From contig JAUIRK010000710.1 in the NCBI GenBank assembly GCA_030549495.1, positions 293,839 to 357,838 of the forward strand: 64,000 nucleotides of DNA. Direction: 5' to 3'. The position numbers were made by a program, and so were the translations under genes. Of this stretch, positions 11,962-22,805 are shown one piece after another (positions within the stretch are counted from its first letter, which is position 1; the number at the start of each line of letters is the position of its first letter). The notes beneath the pieces are model-generated. The model saw only the letters and a program-made list of their open reading frames with translations, made no database searches and was not told where the DNA came from. This DNA is from Nectonema munidae. Lineage: Eukaryota; Nematomorpha; Nectonematoida; Nectonematidae.

Positions 11962-14831
11962 TTAACCCTTTCATTCATAATGGGACACTGGTTTCCCAAA
12001 CAAAAAAAATTAAGATAAAAAAAATGAGCAAGTTACTTACACGTTAACCCAACTTTTTAGTAATATAACCTTTATTTCAATTTAATTATATCAAAATTTT
12101 GAATTTTTTTTCAAATTTTTCTGTCAAAATTGTTTTCAAAGTGGAAAAAAATATGAACTATTAAGTGATACCATTAAATTTACAACACGGTAAGTATTCG
12201 GTCTTTTGAAGAAAATTTTTTAAATCAAATTTTTTCAAATGTATTCTTTATAGAATCATCAATTTTACCTGAAAATTCTTTTTTAATTAGCTTTTTTTTT
12301 TACTTTTTTGTTTGCGACTTCAGTGTCCCATTATGCCTTTGTGGAACAATTATAAATGTCCATATAATAAGATACATAAATACAAATTTTTATAAGATCT
12401 CAATGACGATACTTAGAGATTACATCCAATGACACAAAAAATAACAGATACATATTTCAATAATTTGACAGCTATCCTAATCTTTTTCTCTCTTGCCTGT
12501 AAATGTGCTGATATATGTGTTTTCTATATTTTGTGTCTCTGTATTGAATCCCATAGAATTTGCACGACTTGTTAGTAACACACATCACAGATGTTAATGC
12601 AGAAGAGAATCTATCATTTATAGTAGACTAATTTTGACAACTCTAAAAAAGGGAGTAGATAAAACTGAAGTGTTCATGTTTTTTAGCTTCATCACCAAGT
12701 TTTACTTTTTATCCTTTCTTATGTCTCTGAAAAGTAAAATATACCATAATGGAAGAGAATTGACAATAAGTAAAAAAGATATAACTGAAATTATCTACGC
12801 TTAAAACTCAGAAGATGAATTTTTAAAGTTGGACAATGATGATATTCAAGCTCTGATATCTGGTGATGAAGCAGGATGTAGCTCAGTAAGAATTTCCAAT
12901 AATGAAGCGTTTCTCCAAGATGAAGAAGAGAAAAATCCTGAAATCCTATTGAATACGGTAAATTTTTGGAATCATTTTCACAACTGTTAGATTTTTCTCA
13001 TATAAATGACGAATTTTTTGTGTTCAAAAAAGTAACAAATTTTGATATATTATTAAAAGATATAATTTTAGTAGAAACTCAAGGATATGCTAAGCAGAAA
13101 GGTCATGTTTTTTCAACCAATGAGCATGAAATTTCTGCTTTTATTGGGATGCATCTTGTGTTTGGTTTTCATAGGCTTCTGACCATAACAAACTATTGTT
13201 TTAAGAACAAAAGTTTAAATGTAAGCTATATTTCAAATATCATGACATAGTAAATTTACTGAAATTAAACGATATTTTCATTTCAATAATAATGATAAAA
13301 TGGATTGTGAAAGGGCTTATAAAAGGCCGATTTTCAAACATTATAATGCTGCTTTTGAAAAGATATTTTATCCAGAAAAAAATCAGTCAATTGATGAAAG
13401 AATGATAAAATTTAAAGGCAAATGTGGTATGAAACAGTATGTTAAACCAGAACCTATTAAGTGGGGTTTCAAATGTTGGGTCAGAGCTGGTATTACAGGT
13501 TTCGTTTATCAAATAGGACCCTACGTTGTTAGAGAAAAAGACATCGAGCATTCTTTAGGCGAAAATGTTGTAATGCAGTTATCACAGAAAGTTTTCCACA
13601 CGGGTTGTCATCTGTATTTCGACAGTTTTTTTACTAATATCAATCTTATGAAAATGTTGCATGATAAAGCTATTATGGCGGCTGGCATTATACGTGAAAA
13701 TAGAAAACTACTCCCAAGCGATTTGAAAAATGATAAAGATGTGAAAAAAGGTGAAGCTAACTGTCATCAAACAGCCGATCGTAAAATCAATGTTTGTAAA
13801 TGGTTCGACACTCGTGGAATCACAGTGCTAACAAACTTTATGAAGCCAAGAGGTATGAAGCTCAGAAAAAAATAGAAAGAGTGGAGAAAGAGATGGCTTT
13901 ATTCAAACAATACCTACTATGATCTCAAATTACAATATTTATATAGGAGGAGTAGACGTGTCCAATCAATATAAAAGCTGTTACAATTATGATCATAGAT
14001 CAACACATAAGTATTACCTAAGATTTTTTTTATTTGTTTGAAACAATCAAAAATCTTATTTGGTTTTCAAAAAGTTAGATAGTGAAAATAGTCAATCGTT
14101 TATAGAATTTAAACAGGTTATTGCTACGCGATTGATAAACAACTTTACATCCCGATAGTATCCGTCTTCTTCCACCTCAAAAGAAAAAGATTTCCTTCAT
14201 CTTCCTAATTTCAGTGAGAGAAGACAAAGATGTTAATTTTGTTGTAAAAATAAAAGAGAAAGCAGAACATTCATTTTGTTGTGGAGCCTGTGAAAAGTTT
14301 CTCTGTGTACAAAAAGATAGAAACTGTTTTTGAACTTTCATTTAGAATTATGATTTTATAAACTAAAAACAAGTTTTTTCAATAAAGTATTTTTTATTTT
14401 TCCCTTATCAAGTTTTTTATTAGATCAAAAGTAAAACACAGTGCCGAAATTTCATTTGATACTAAGACTAAAAAATTTTAGGGCTATTTAACAAGATATC
14501 ATGGTAAAAAATAACTCCTGTATAAAAAAAAGGTAATGTTGCACTATCCGTGCATAGGAAAGACGTTTATCGATGCACAGATATTGCAACAATACCAAAA
14601 AAAAGTTTAAAAGTAACTTTTAATCCATTTTCTAATAAATTAATTTTTTTTGAAAATTTAAAATTTTTTTCTTTATGTGCACAGTGGGACACTGGTGTCC
14701 CATATCAATTTTCTGGGTCAATGACTTTTTATTTCAAAAATGCTTAGTCTTAGTTATATTACAGGAACATTTTTTAAAAAGGTTTGACATCATTTTCACT
14801 GCGTAACTTTTTCTGTGCCTGAAAGGGTTAA
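11962..14831 (+). mobile_element. piggyBac element with both ends and TTAA target sites
   Basis: TTAA at 11962-11965 is followed by CCCTTTCATTCATAATGGGA. The right end reads GCCTGAAAGGG before TTAA at 14828-14831, so both ends start CCCTTTCA. A subterminal palindrome, GGGACACTGGTTTCCC, lies at 11982-11997 and its better-preserved version GGGACACTGGTGTCCC at 14686-14701. An inverted copy of CATAATGGGACACTG sits at 12322-12336. Total length is 2870 bp, with a piggyBac transposase inside (12721-14335), close to the usual size of an autonomous copy. The transposase is interrupted, so the element looks inactive, though its termini are well kept. Confidence 0.92.
12721..14335 (+). pseudogene. piggyBac transposase (DDD type), broken
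   Basis: A likely start at 12721 (MSLKSKIYHNG) meets a stop after 27 codons, then an acidic N-terminal region (SGDEAGCSS, LQDEEEKNPE). The 94-aa piece at 12966-13250 covers the domain before the catalytic core. The 191-aa ORF at 13300-13875 holds all three catalytic aspartates in family context: D32 (QSIDERMIKFKGKC), D108 (HLYFDSFFTN) and D170 (VCKWFDTRGITVLTNF). Downstream, VGGVDVSNQYKSCYNYDHRS is the conserved C-terminal motif, and a cysteine-containing tail follows to about 14335. The enzyme excises and inserts the element at TTAA. Two to four interruptions are visible. It lies centrally between the TTAA ends. Confidence 0.9.
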
Positions 14832-14982
14832 ATAAATTTTAAACTCTAAGGGACATAATGTAGGTGATCAAATTTTTTAAAGAGATGGATTGATAAGGGT
14901 ATTTATTCAATTAACAATTTAGTCCATTCAAATCTGGATTTGTTTTTTCATTAAGTTTTTCAATAGATACTTACATCGATTC

Positions 14983-15214
14983 CTAGTCAAAATCCCCCAA
15001 AACAAAAATCCCTACTTCCAAAATCACAAATGACTAAAATTCTCACTTCCAAAAAACAGTAAAGCAAAATCCTCAAAAACTAAGGTCACTGCTACCGGTT
15101 TTTGGAGACTTTGCTAGCTTGGATTTTAGTTACGAGGATTTTAGTTTTTTTGGGATTTTGGTAGAAGAGATTTATTTTAGATTTCAGTGACTTATTAGCG
15201 GGGATTTTGATTAG
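14983..15214. mobile_element. Palindromic MITE rich in AAAATCC words
   Basis: The left end CTAGTCAAAATCCCC is matched by GGGGATTTTGATTAG at the right end (13 of 15 positions). Both arms carry repeated AAAATCC/GGATTTT words, so much of the 232 bp can fold on itself. No coding. Target duplication is not clear. Confidence 0.68.
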
Positions 15215-16089
15215 ATACAAATATAAACTTAGTGACAGATTTAATGTAATGTACTATCTTATTGTATGCCTCTATCAACATCATCATCATAGACTAAACG
15301 ATTCCTAAACTTTTGAGATTACTGAGAATTCTGTAGATATTGAATTCTCCCTATCTTATGTCATGAGTATTTCCGCTAGGATTTTCGAACAAGCATATTA
15401 TGCGAGATTGTATAACATGAAATGAAACAATGTGATGGATAATTTCATAAATGCTGAGCTATTGCGCGGACATCATATTTAGAAAAAAGCTCATAAATGA
15501 TCTATCAATTTTGCAAAAAAATGTTAAAGATCACAATTGAGCTTTCCCTTCCTGGCATGAAACGACAAGTGTTGTAAAACCACATGAAGCTACATTAGAC
15601 ACTTGACATTCAGTACATTTGATTCGATTCCCACACTCCCTTTATTTCATTTGCTTCGTGCTTGCTCTTTCTTCCTCCAACAATGAAGGTCAAAATCAGA
15701 ATATGTGAAAACTGTAAATCTTATTATATAGTGCTTGGTCAAAAAACACGAAATTTAAAACGGCTGAAAATCAAAACGCCCGAGAACACTCTCTTTTGGA
15801 AGCACTGGAACAGTTAAAAGTACCTAAAGATTGTTCGCATACCAAGAATCATCTAAAAATATGATCTAATATATTTTAGGTTTGAAATCGTTTAGAATGA
15901 AACAAAAATATTCACAGAATATAAAATTTATGCAAATAGATTTTGGAATTCCTAATGTATCTATACATGAAATTTCAAATGAACAAGAACTTGAAACTTA
16001 GAAAAACTTCTTTCAAAAACAAATTTTGTTTTAAAAGAGAAAACAACATAATTAATTATGAATTAGTGTTTATGTTTGGTCTATTTTAA
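15215..16089. other. No gene recognised
   Basis: Mixed-composition sequence before the forward LINE; no ORF or repeat was recognised. Confidence 0.45.
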
Positions 16090-17740
16090 AGGTGCCCCAA
16101 AATTTATTTGTTTTATATTTGGAAAATATACTTTTAAATTTTAGAAAGAAAAGTCTCTTTACATTTACCAACCCAAATCAAAACACAAACATCACCAATG
16201 CTACTAACCTCTTAAACCAAATCGATACACTTGCACCAAAATACAAAATCCATTTTAACACATCCAAGCTCAATGTAATTCACTTTACACGCAAAAGAAT
16301 CTCATCACACCTGTCACTCACCTAAAATATCTTGGCATTACTTTCCAATCCAACCTAAAATTTTCTCTACATCTAAAGAATGTACCTTTCAAAGCATTAC
16401 CATCTATCCATCACTTCACCACGTTATACACACCCTTCTCATCCAAAATGCTCTCATATTTTGCCACCATCTGCAACAAATACATTCCACATCTTACCCA
16501 CTACTCTATATCACCTGAAATCCATCCTATCTCTCTTATTGATCCTTCTAAAATTACGCCCTACAATCTGGTCTTATGCAAACACAAAAACACTCTTCAT
16601 CCACTCTTACACTCCATCTCTTCATCTCTCCTCTTCATCCCACTCTTACAAAACACTTATTTATTTTTACCGACGGTTCCAAAACTGCATTCCATGCTTC
16701 AGCTGCCTACGCCTTTTACATCACCAATTCTCCAACTTCGTTTACATCTATGGTCTTACATACTGACTCCAACACCTCATCATACGAAACAGAAACTCTT
16801 GCTATTTTAACTGCCTGTAATCTCACCTCATCTTCACATCTACTGCCTCAACTTTACTCAAATACACTTTTACACCGATGCCCAAAACATCATCAACGAC
16901 CTAAATCTCAATCACAAAATCCCTCAATCCTCTTACAGCTTAGCCACAAAACTTATCCAACTTTCCAATCATTTCAACATAACAATCTATTGGTCTCCCG
17001 CACACTCCACCTGCACTGAAAACAATAGTGTTGACAGGCTATCTAAAACACTACCTTCAAGCACGCATTCCCTTATCTTACCTTATCTCCCTCTATCCAC
17101 TATCATTAAAGCCGCACATGCAATATGCATCTATACTGAACACATGGTCATCTCTTGATATCGCACCACCCTTGATCAACTTTGCCATTCACAACAAAAA
17201 CATCACTCTCTCCCGCAACTCCATCAAGTGGTTCTCATCACACTGCCCAACCTATTTCTATTTCTAAAGATTCAAACTACACAACAATCCATTATGTAGA
17301 TTTGGTTGCTCCTACATCGAAACAGCCCTACACATCATTCTCTACTGCCCAATTTATAACGATTTACGTGTTAAACTACTCAATTTCTGTAATCTACACT
17401 TTAACGAACCTCCTACTTCTTTATATGATTTTTTACAACATCCAATTATACTTCAAGAAATCTCCATTTTAATTAACAAAATAGAACCAATCCTTATCGC
17501 ACACCAAAATCTTATTCCACCCACACCTCTTAATTAATTATACTCTTATCATCCTTAACTTTATATACTGAACACAAATACTACAAACAATTTTTCTCCT
17601 AGAATACTAGATCTCTATAATGTTTCATCAACTAAACTCCACGCAATCATCAAATCCCAAAATCTAGCAAGCTGCAAGCATATGAGCCAAAGCTGGAAAG
17701 TGCTTAGAGATTTCCTCACTCACTCACTCACTCAGTTGAT
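16090..17740 (+). pseudogene. LINE ORF2 3' half: reverse transcriptase end, RNase H, zinc tail
   Basis: Forward frames read in order: the end of a reverse transcriptase (FVLYLENILLNFRKKSLF, then HLKYLGITFQSNLKFSLHLK near 16320); an RNase H domain with FIFTDGSKTAFHASAAYAF and SYETETLAILTA at 16576-17019; and a C-terminal CCHC motif, CRFGCSYIETALHIILYC, near 17300-17350, ending PTPLN at 17538. RNase H plus a zinc tail is typical of I/R1-type LINEs. Several frameshifts interrupt it. The coding strand is conspicuously poor in G. A short (CACT)n stretch near 17715-17735 may be its 3' tail. Confidence 0.8.
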
Positions 17741-19830
17741 CTAAATTTTCAATGGCTGCCGACGTTGTAAGATTATTTTTCTTTTAATTTTATATTTTCT
17801 TTTTTATACATAACATAGACATCCTACCCACACACATAGACGATTCTAATAACTACACCTGTCATATTTAAAAAAAAATCTAGTTTTCCTTTATCTTCTT
17901 TTAGCTCACTTTCTCTTCTTTTTTTATCTCTAATTATCTCTAACCTGTTTGACGACTTCATTTCTCACGCATCACTATTCGCTGAAGACAGCATTAAATT
18001 CTACAAACTAAAATCTGACACCCTTTTAAGCATTGCCTCAACCCTAGAAATTAAAGTTATAAGTCTCCCCAATACGCACAATTCCAATACTACGAGCTAT
18101 GCTTCAACTGCTGCTACCCAATCAACGATCATTACTAAGGGGTCGTTCACAATTGACGTCAACAAAAACGGGGGGGGGGGGGGTATCCAAAGTTGACATA
18201 AGTCGATTTTGTTAAGTTCTGATATATCTAAATGTTGACATAAGAGGGGGGGGGGGGGTTGAAATTTATCAAAAAAGGTTGACGTCAATTGTGAACGGCG
18301 CCTTAAACCCATCTACTTCTCGTATACCCAACTTACTCCCTAAACCACGAAAAAAGTTAGACCTAAAACTCTCAATCCAAATAATCCCTAAGCAATCAAC
18401 TAAATCTCGAACCAAAATTATAGATCTTAAAAAATCCATACCGTCATACCTAACTTTTCTACTTCCAAGTATCCCTAAAGAAATACCCCTAGACTCTCTA
18501 TCCCAACTACTTTACGAAAGTAACCCCCATATTAAATCCTTAGGCAGACTTGAATCTTTTAAAAAAAATAGGAAAAGATGGTATCTATTCTTACACCATC
18601 TCCTTTCGCCTTAGTAACTCGATAATAGCCAAATTCCTAATGGAAAACCCTAAACTTATAGTAGAAAACCTCATTCTAACCTCTAAAATACTAAAACCCA
18701 AATTACATCAATGTGAATCCTGCCTTAAATTTAACCTTACACTGTAAATCAAACTCTCCCCACTGCGTTCACTGTGGTCAAAGAGATCATTATATTACCT
18801 CTTGTATCTCCAAAGAAAATCCTGCACGTCTCAAATGCTCTAATTGCAAACCACAACATTCAGCCCTCTCCTACGCATGCTCCTTCCAACTACAACACTT
18901 TACTAACCTAAATGAAAACCACTAAAATCTACTCAAAACCTATGTATGTTAAACATTCTCCACACAAATCTAAACCACTCCAGAACTCAACTTACAACTT
19001 GTAACCTCCAACTTACACTGTACTACATGCCCCTACAGTAACTCTTTATTCAACCTGTATCATCATAAAATCATCTATACACTTTTCTTTCATTCATCAA
19101 CACTCGACTCAAAAATACATATCTGTACTAATATAATTTAGCAAAAACTCACCGCTTATTTTCTGTTCACTCTTCTCTGCCCCTTCCATTACACATGCCA
19201 TTCCCTTAAACTTTTCTCACGATCTTAAAGCCACTCAAAACTTATCACCTCTTTACCTCAAAAATCATCACATAATCATCAGCACAGATTGCAATTCCCG
19301 TTCTTTCCTGTGGGACTACAAAGAAAATGCACGTTGCGCGCAACTCCTCTCCTTCCTAGCCGCACACAATCTTTACATAGTCGATACATCTAAAGACCCC
19401 ACTTTTATGAAATTTACTAACAACTTTCTAACGACCCATTAATCAATCCATCCTTTCTTTCAAGGATTGTCATACATCCTTTACTACTACTACTACTCTT
19501 ATATCGCATAAACTCACATTTAAAAAAATAAAAATCTACAAAAATAACTACACTATTTTCTTTTATTTAAGACCTATATTCTTTAACACCCACCTACTAC
19601 CTTTGCTCAATCAATCATCCTTCAACTACCACCTCAAAAATCCAGCTTTCTACACTTCAAACTCCCTTAACAACCAACCAGGTTCTACAAAATCCCTCAT
19701 TCCTAATCAATTTACAAGCCAAGTCTATACACTTCTTTTGAACTTCAACCTTATACCTTTTGAAACATTTCGCAACCATATGGAGAAGTCCGATAATGCT
19801 TGGATATTTCTTCTTACTACCTACCAAACT
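17741..19830 (+). pseudogene. LINE 5' half: ORF1 zinc-knuckle protein and endonuclease
   Basis: ORF1 is read from about 17930 (FAEDSIKFYKLKSD), interrupted by the MITE at 18138-18303, and resumes with KLDLKLSIQIIPKQSTKSR. It ends in knuckles at 18713-18925: CVHCGQRDHYITSC and CSNCKPQHSALSYAC. Further on, near 19230-19430, HIIISTDCNSRSFLWDYKEN and IVDTSKDPTFMKF match a LINE endonuclease, with DCNSRS in place of GDFN. A weak linker-like stretch runs on to about 19830. Composition is the same G-poor style as the LINE 3' half just upstream, so both may come from one family arranged head to tail. Frames are broken many times. Confidence 0.72.
18138..18303. mobile_element. 166-bp MITE with two long G runs, inserted in LINE ORF1
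   Basis: Left AGGGGTCGTTCACAATTGAC and right GTCAATTGTGAACGGCGCCT are inverted repeats extending to GTTGACGTCAATTG. TA flanks each side (18136-18137 and 18304-18305), which fits a TA-target superfamily. Runs of 14 G (18170-18183) and 13 G (18246-18258) lie inside. LINE ORF1 coding resumes on both sides, so the insertion postdates the LINE. Confidence 0.85.
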
Positions 19831-20318
19831 TCACTTATTTTTAAGTTGGAAAGAAGTTTTTCTGATAAAAGTGCCCCAATATTCAAAAAATGGCGAATTA
19901 TTTTCTTTTCTTTACTTTTAAAATTTTTAATAGTAACAAAATAATGCTAATTGTTTGTTTCTCAAGTATTATATTTTCTGTATTTTTTACTTTAAACATT
20001 CTAGGCTAGATTTACAACTAACCATTATTTCAAAGATTAAATTTTTCTAAAAAGGCGCATATAAATATCTTTTTAGATTTGTCAATGAAAAAAAAGTAAA
20101 AGAGAGTGAGTGTATTATTTGGTATTGAAGTAGATAAATCCTTAAAAATTTCCAATCTACTTACCGTAATTCTAGGTTTTGTGTACTTCTAGTGTAAAAG
20201 TAATGATTCATAATTTATTCACCCCTAGACAATTTTGTTGATATCTTTTCTAATAAAAAATTATCAATATACTCTTCGTACTCAAAATTACGAAAATTTT
20301 TCAAATGAAAACAAAATA
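19831..20318. other. No gene recognised
   Basis: AT-rich flank between the LINE and the Tigger remnant. Confidence 0.4.
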
Positions 20319-20960
20319 CCGTATTTCATCGTCTATAAGCCGCACCTGGACTTTTGAACGATATACAAAGTAAAAAACCTTACCTATGTCTATAAGCCGC
20401 ATCCCAGACATCCAGCAGCTCAAGTGTTTATATTTAGAATATAATATAAAATACTCAATATGAGTGGCATTGGGTGTGAAATAATCAAGTGGTGTCACTT
20501 GCTGAAGAAACCTTCCATCTTAGTCCTCGAGAGTTTCAGGTGCCACAAGAAAGCAGAAGTTCTGCAACAGCTGAAAGACATTAATACCACACCAGCTATT
20601 ATCCCAGGACGTCTTACCTATGTGCTGCAGCCACTGGATGTCTCCGTTAACCCTCCTTTCAAGGAGAGGATGAGGAGGAAATAGACTGAGTGGATGGCTA
20701 CCGGAAACAAAGCTTGGACCCCCACTGGACGACTGAAGAAGGTTGATCTACCAACCATCTGTACTTGGATTGTTTTTGGAAGGACATCCTTACATCTTAA
20801 ATCACAAATGGATTTTTGAAGTGTGGGATTTCAAAAAAAAAAAAATTATGACTATTGATGCAGTTACCCTATCCCGGAAGGAGTATGACAACATGTTTGG
20901 TTCTAGTTCAGATGAAAGGACTTTGATGAATTTTAAATTTAATAAACTGTATTGACATTG
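20319..20960 (+). pseudogene. pogo/Tigger transposase C-terminal remnant
   Basis: The 74-aa ORF at 20460-20684 reads ILVLESFRCHKKAEVLQQLK and IIPGRLTYVLQPLDVSVNPP, the second-acidic-residue and LQPLDV motifs of Tigger/pogo transposases (E replaces the usual D before SFR). An in-frame stop follows KERMRRK, after which TEWMATGNKAW continues the family. Upstream, TCTATAAGCCGCA occurs twice (about 20331 and 20390), likely part of the terminal repeat. The DNA-binding half and the first catalytic residue are absent, so this is an internally deleted copy. Confidence 0.8.
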
Positions 20961-21278
20961 CTTTGTATATATTTATGTATGATTATGGGAAGTATGATTG
21001 TGGATTGAATATATTGAATATTGACAATGCGGTAAAAAAAGTTTATTTTTGAAATAATATAATTTACTCGTAATATCTTAAGAATAATGGACACATTTTT
21101 GTGAGGTTACAAAAGAAAATCTACTAATAAAAAGAATGCTGGAGATAGTACAGGTGAAAATAGGGGAAATAAATGCAATACGACTTCCAAGATAAGAAAA
21201 TACGATAAACACAAGATGTTGCATTAAAGGAGAGCATTTGTATGTATAATCAATCTTACGCCAGAACGGGCCTTATTG

Positions 21279-22310
21279 TTAGTTGTGAATTCTTACCAAG
21301 CACTTCAGGTAAAAGACAAAATTTTGAGATACATTTTTATCTAGGATTGGTAAGAGAAGCAACAAATGCATGTAATACGCATTAACCAATGGAGATGATA
21401 ACATTTGAAAGCAATTTAGTTTTAAAGTTCTGGTGAATGCTAAATACTCCATGATAATGTCTGTGTAAAGAATGAGCATGGAGATGAAGATCGAAATGAA
21501 GAGGATGATGAACTGTCTACTTCTCAGCTTCGCTCTTACGAGGAAAGGGGGCAGCGGGTTTTCGTTCGTTATTTCATACTGAGGACAAACACTTCGAAGC
21601 GCTATTTTAATTCGTGCTAGAAAATTTATTTTTTTTATCGTTAGGAGTATGGGGTACATTCCAAAGCAGAATATGGCAATAATGAAGAAAGATTTAATCA
21701 GGAACAGGTTGAGAACAAGAAAGCTATGTTTGGATAATTTTATGTTGCATATTTCTTCGCCATTGCATTTGTATTTCGTATTGACAGCAAAAAAGTTAAT
21801 TTCAACGTTGAGGATAAAAAAAACGATGAAGACTAAAAGTTGACTACAGCGTCTGTCAAAGAAGTCAAGGTACTTTTGGAGAAGTTGCTTTTTACTGACT
21901 TCGTTGTAAATGCGAAGGAAATAAAACAGGACATAAGCTAAAGCGCAAAACAAAAGAGCTATTCTGGTTTGGGTTAAAACAAATTCACTAAACTGTAGTA
22001 GTAGTATACAGTTTTTTGTAATATAGGAGTTATTAATAGGATATGAGTGTGTGTTTACGTAATGAATAGACCTTATCAATGTAACGCACGAAAATATCAT
22101 CAACGCTTGAGAAGAAACCTTTAGCATTTTGTAGCAAAAGTAGTTTCTCCTTTCCAATTTCTTGAGAGAGAGGTACAGAATCGTATTAAAAAAGATGCCA
22201 CTGAGAGAAGCAAGAACAAAGAAAGCTCCAATCGGAATCCTATGACAAGGCAGATCTCCAGAAACAGATTTGAAAGCATCGCAAACGCTTATGTTAAGCA
22301 CTGAATTCAT
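21279..22310 (-). CDS. Seven-transmembrane receptor-like protein, paralogue A
   Basis: An uninterrupted, intronless 343-aa ORF with seven hydrophobic segments: roughly 27-48, 62-84, 103-133, 153-175, 195-225, 268-290 and 308-330. NCILLLQ at the start of segment 3 and YKCNGEEIC in the second outer loop supply cysteines for the usual receptor disulphide. TM1 carries an asparagine (GIFFNTILY). Canonical DRY and NPxxY motifs are not evident (FLRIYNEV and PILDKNVSQNFVF stand there), so the class is unassigned; a lineage-specific chemoreceptor or peptide receptor is possible. It is about 90% identical to the divergent paralogue at 27757-28788. A TATTTATAT lies about 180 bp upstream. Both copies staying open argues for constraint. 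Confidence 0.88.
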   Translation of the reverse strand: MNSVLNISVCDAFKSVSGDLPCHRIPIGAFFVLASLSGIFFNTILYLSLKKLERRNYFCYKMLKVSSQALMIFSCVTLIRSIHYVNTHSYPINNSYITKNCILLLQFSEFVLTQTRIALLFCALAYVLFYFLRIYNEVSKKQLLQKYLDFFDRRCSQLLVFIVFFILNVEINFFAVNTKYKCNGEEICNIKLSKHSFLVLNLFLIKSFFIIAIFCFGMYPILLTIKKINFLARIKIALRSVCPQYEITNENPLPPFLVRAKLRSRQFIILFISIFISMLILYTDIIMEYLAFTRTLKLNCFQMLSSPLVNAYYMHLLLLLPILDKNVSQNFVFYLKCLVRIHN

Positions 22311-22485
22311 TTCTACAATTCACGTAACCCTACTTTTGAATACCATGTAGTGACAAAGAATGAAATTGGCTCACTGTCCTATTTCAATGCCTTAAATAAG
22401 TTAATTGTTATTGATTAGCAATTACCCCATTTATCGTTTATTATTTATTTAAACCGCATAAGAGCGCGCACACTCTTCTCGCTCG

Positions 22486-22494
22486 ATATAAATA
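22486..22494 (-). promoter_or_regulatory. Candidate TATA box of receptor paralogue A
   Basis: TATTTATAT on the reverse strand lies in a block (GGAGGTATTTATATCGAGCG) conserved at the same distance, about 180 bp, from the start codon of paralogue B, where it reads TATATATAT. Confidence 0.6.
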
Positions 22495-22564
22495 CCTCCT
22501 TGACTCGGACAAATGAAACTACACCTAGTAATATAATTTATATATAACTTCAGATTCTTTAGTC

Positions 22565-22805
22565 ATGTCCAGAAAACGGGTGTACAAAGAAGAATTTCTT
22601 AACATTGGGTTTACGTGTCTGATCGATGATGAAACCGAAAAATCACAATGCGCCTGCTGTTGAATGTTAAAAGGTGGTCAGCCATGAGTCGCTTAAGGAA
22701 AATAATCTCAAGCGTCATCTCCTGGGAAAACACCCAACTCTGGCAGAGAAAGATCTTTAGTATTCTAAGGGGAAAGAAGAACTGAAACGGCAGCGATTAG
22801 ACAAC
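22565..22805 (+). pseudogene. hAT (ZBED-like) N-terminal BED finger fragment
   Basis: MSRKRVYKEEFLNIGFTCLI begins at 22565 and leads to EKSQCACC, then in a shifted frame to SHESLKENNLKRHLLGKHPT and KEELKRQRLDN. This is the N-terminus of SCAN3/ZBED-type hAT transposases with the CxxC...HxxxxH finger. It stops at about 22805. The matching C-terminal part starts at 25772 on the same strand, so both may be pieces of one copy split by later events. At least two stops or shifts are visible. Confidence 0.75.

Larger units (their letters stand above)
21220..22533. repeat. Left arm of a 1.3-kb inverted duplication
   Basis: The reverse complement of this arm matches 27541-28860, covering the receptor ORF, about 220 bp upstream and about 60 bp or more downstream. 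By eye, the upstream segment differs at about a dozen of 217 positions. The arms are separated by about 5 kb of transposon debris. Confidence 0.92.

Noticed and set aside
16380-16810. Two overlapping ORFs of 120-128 aa
   Set aside because: Alternative frames of decayed LINE sequence; long only because the G-poor strand has few stops.
21649-21843. 64-aa forward ORF inside receptor A
   Set aside because: It is the antisense shadow of the receptor ORF; the matching shadow occurs in paralogue B at 28221-28415.
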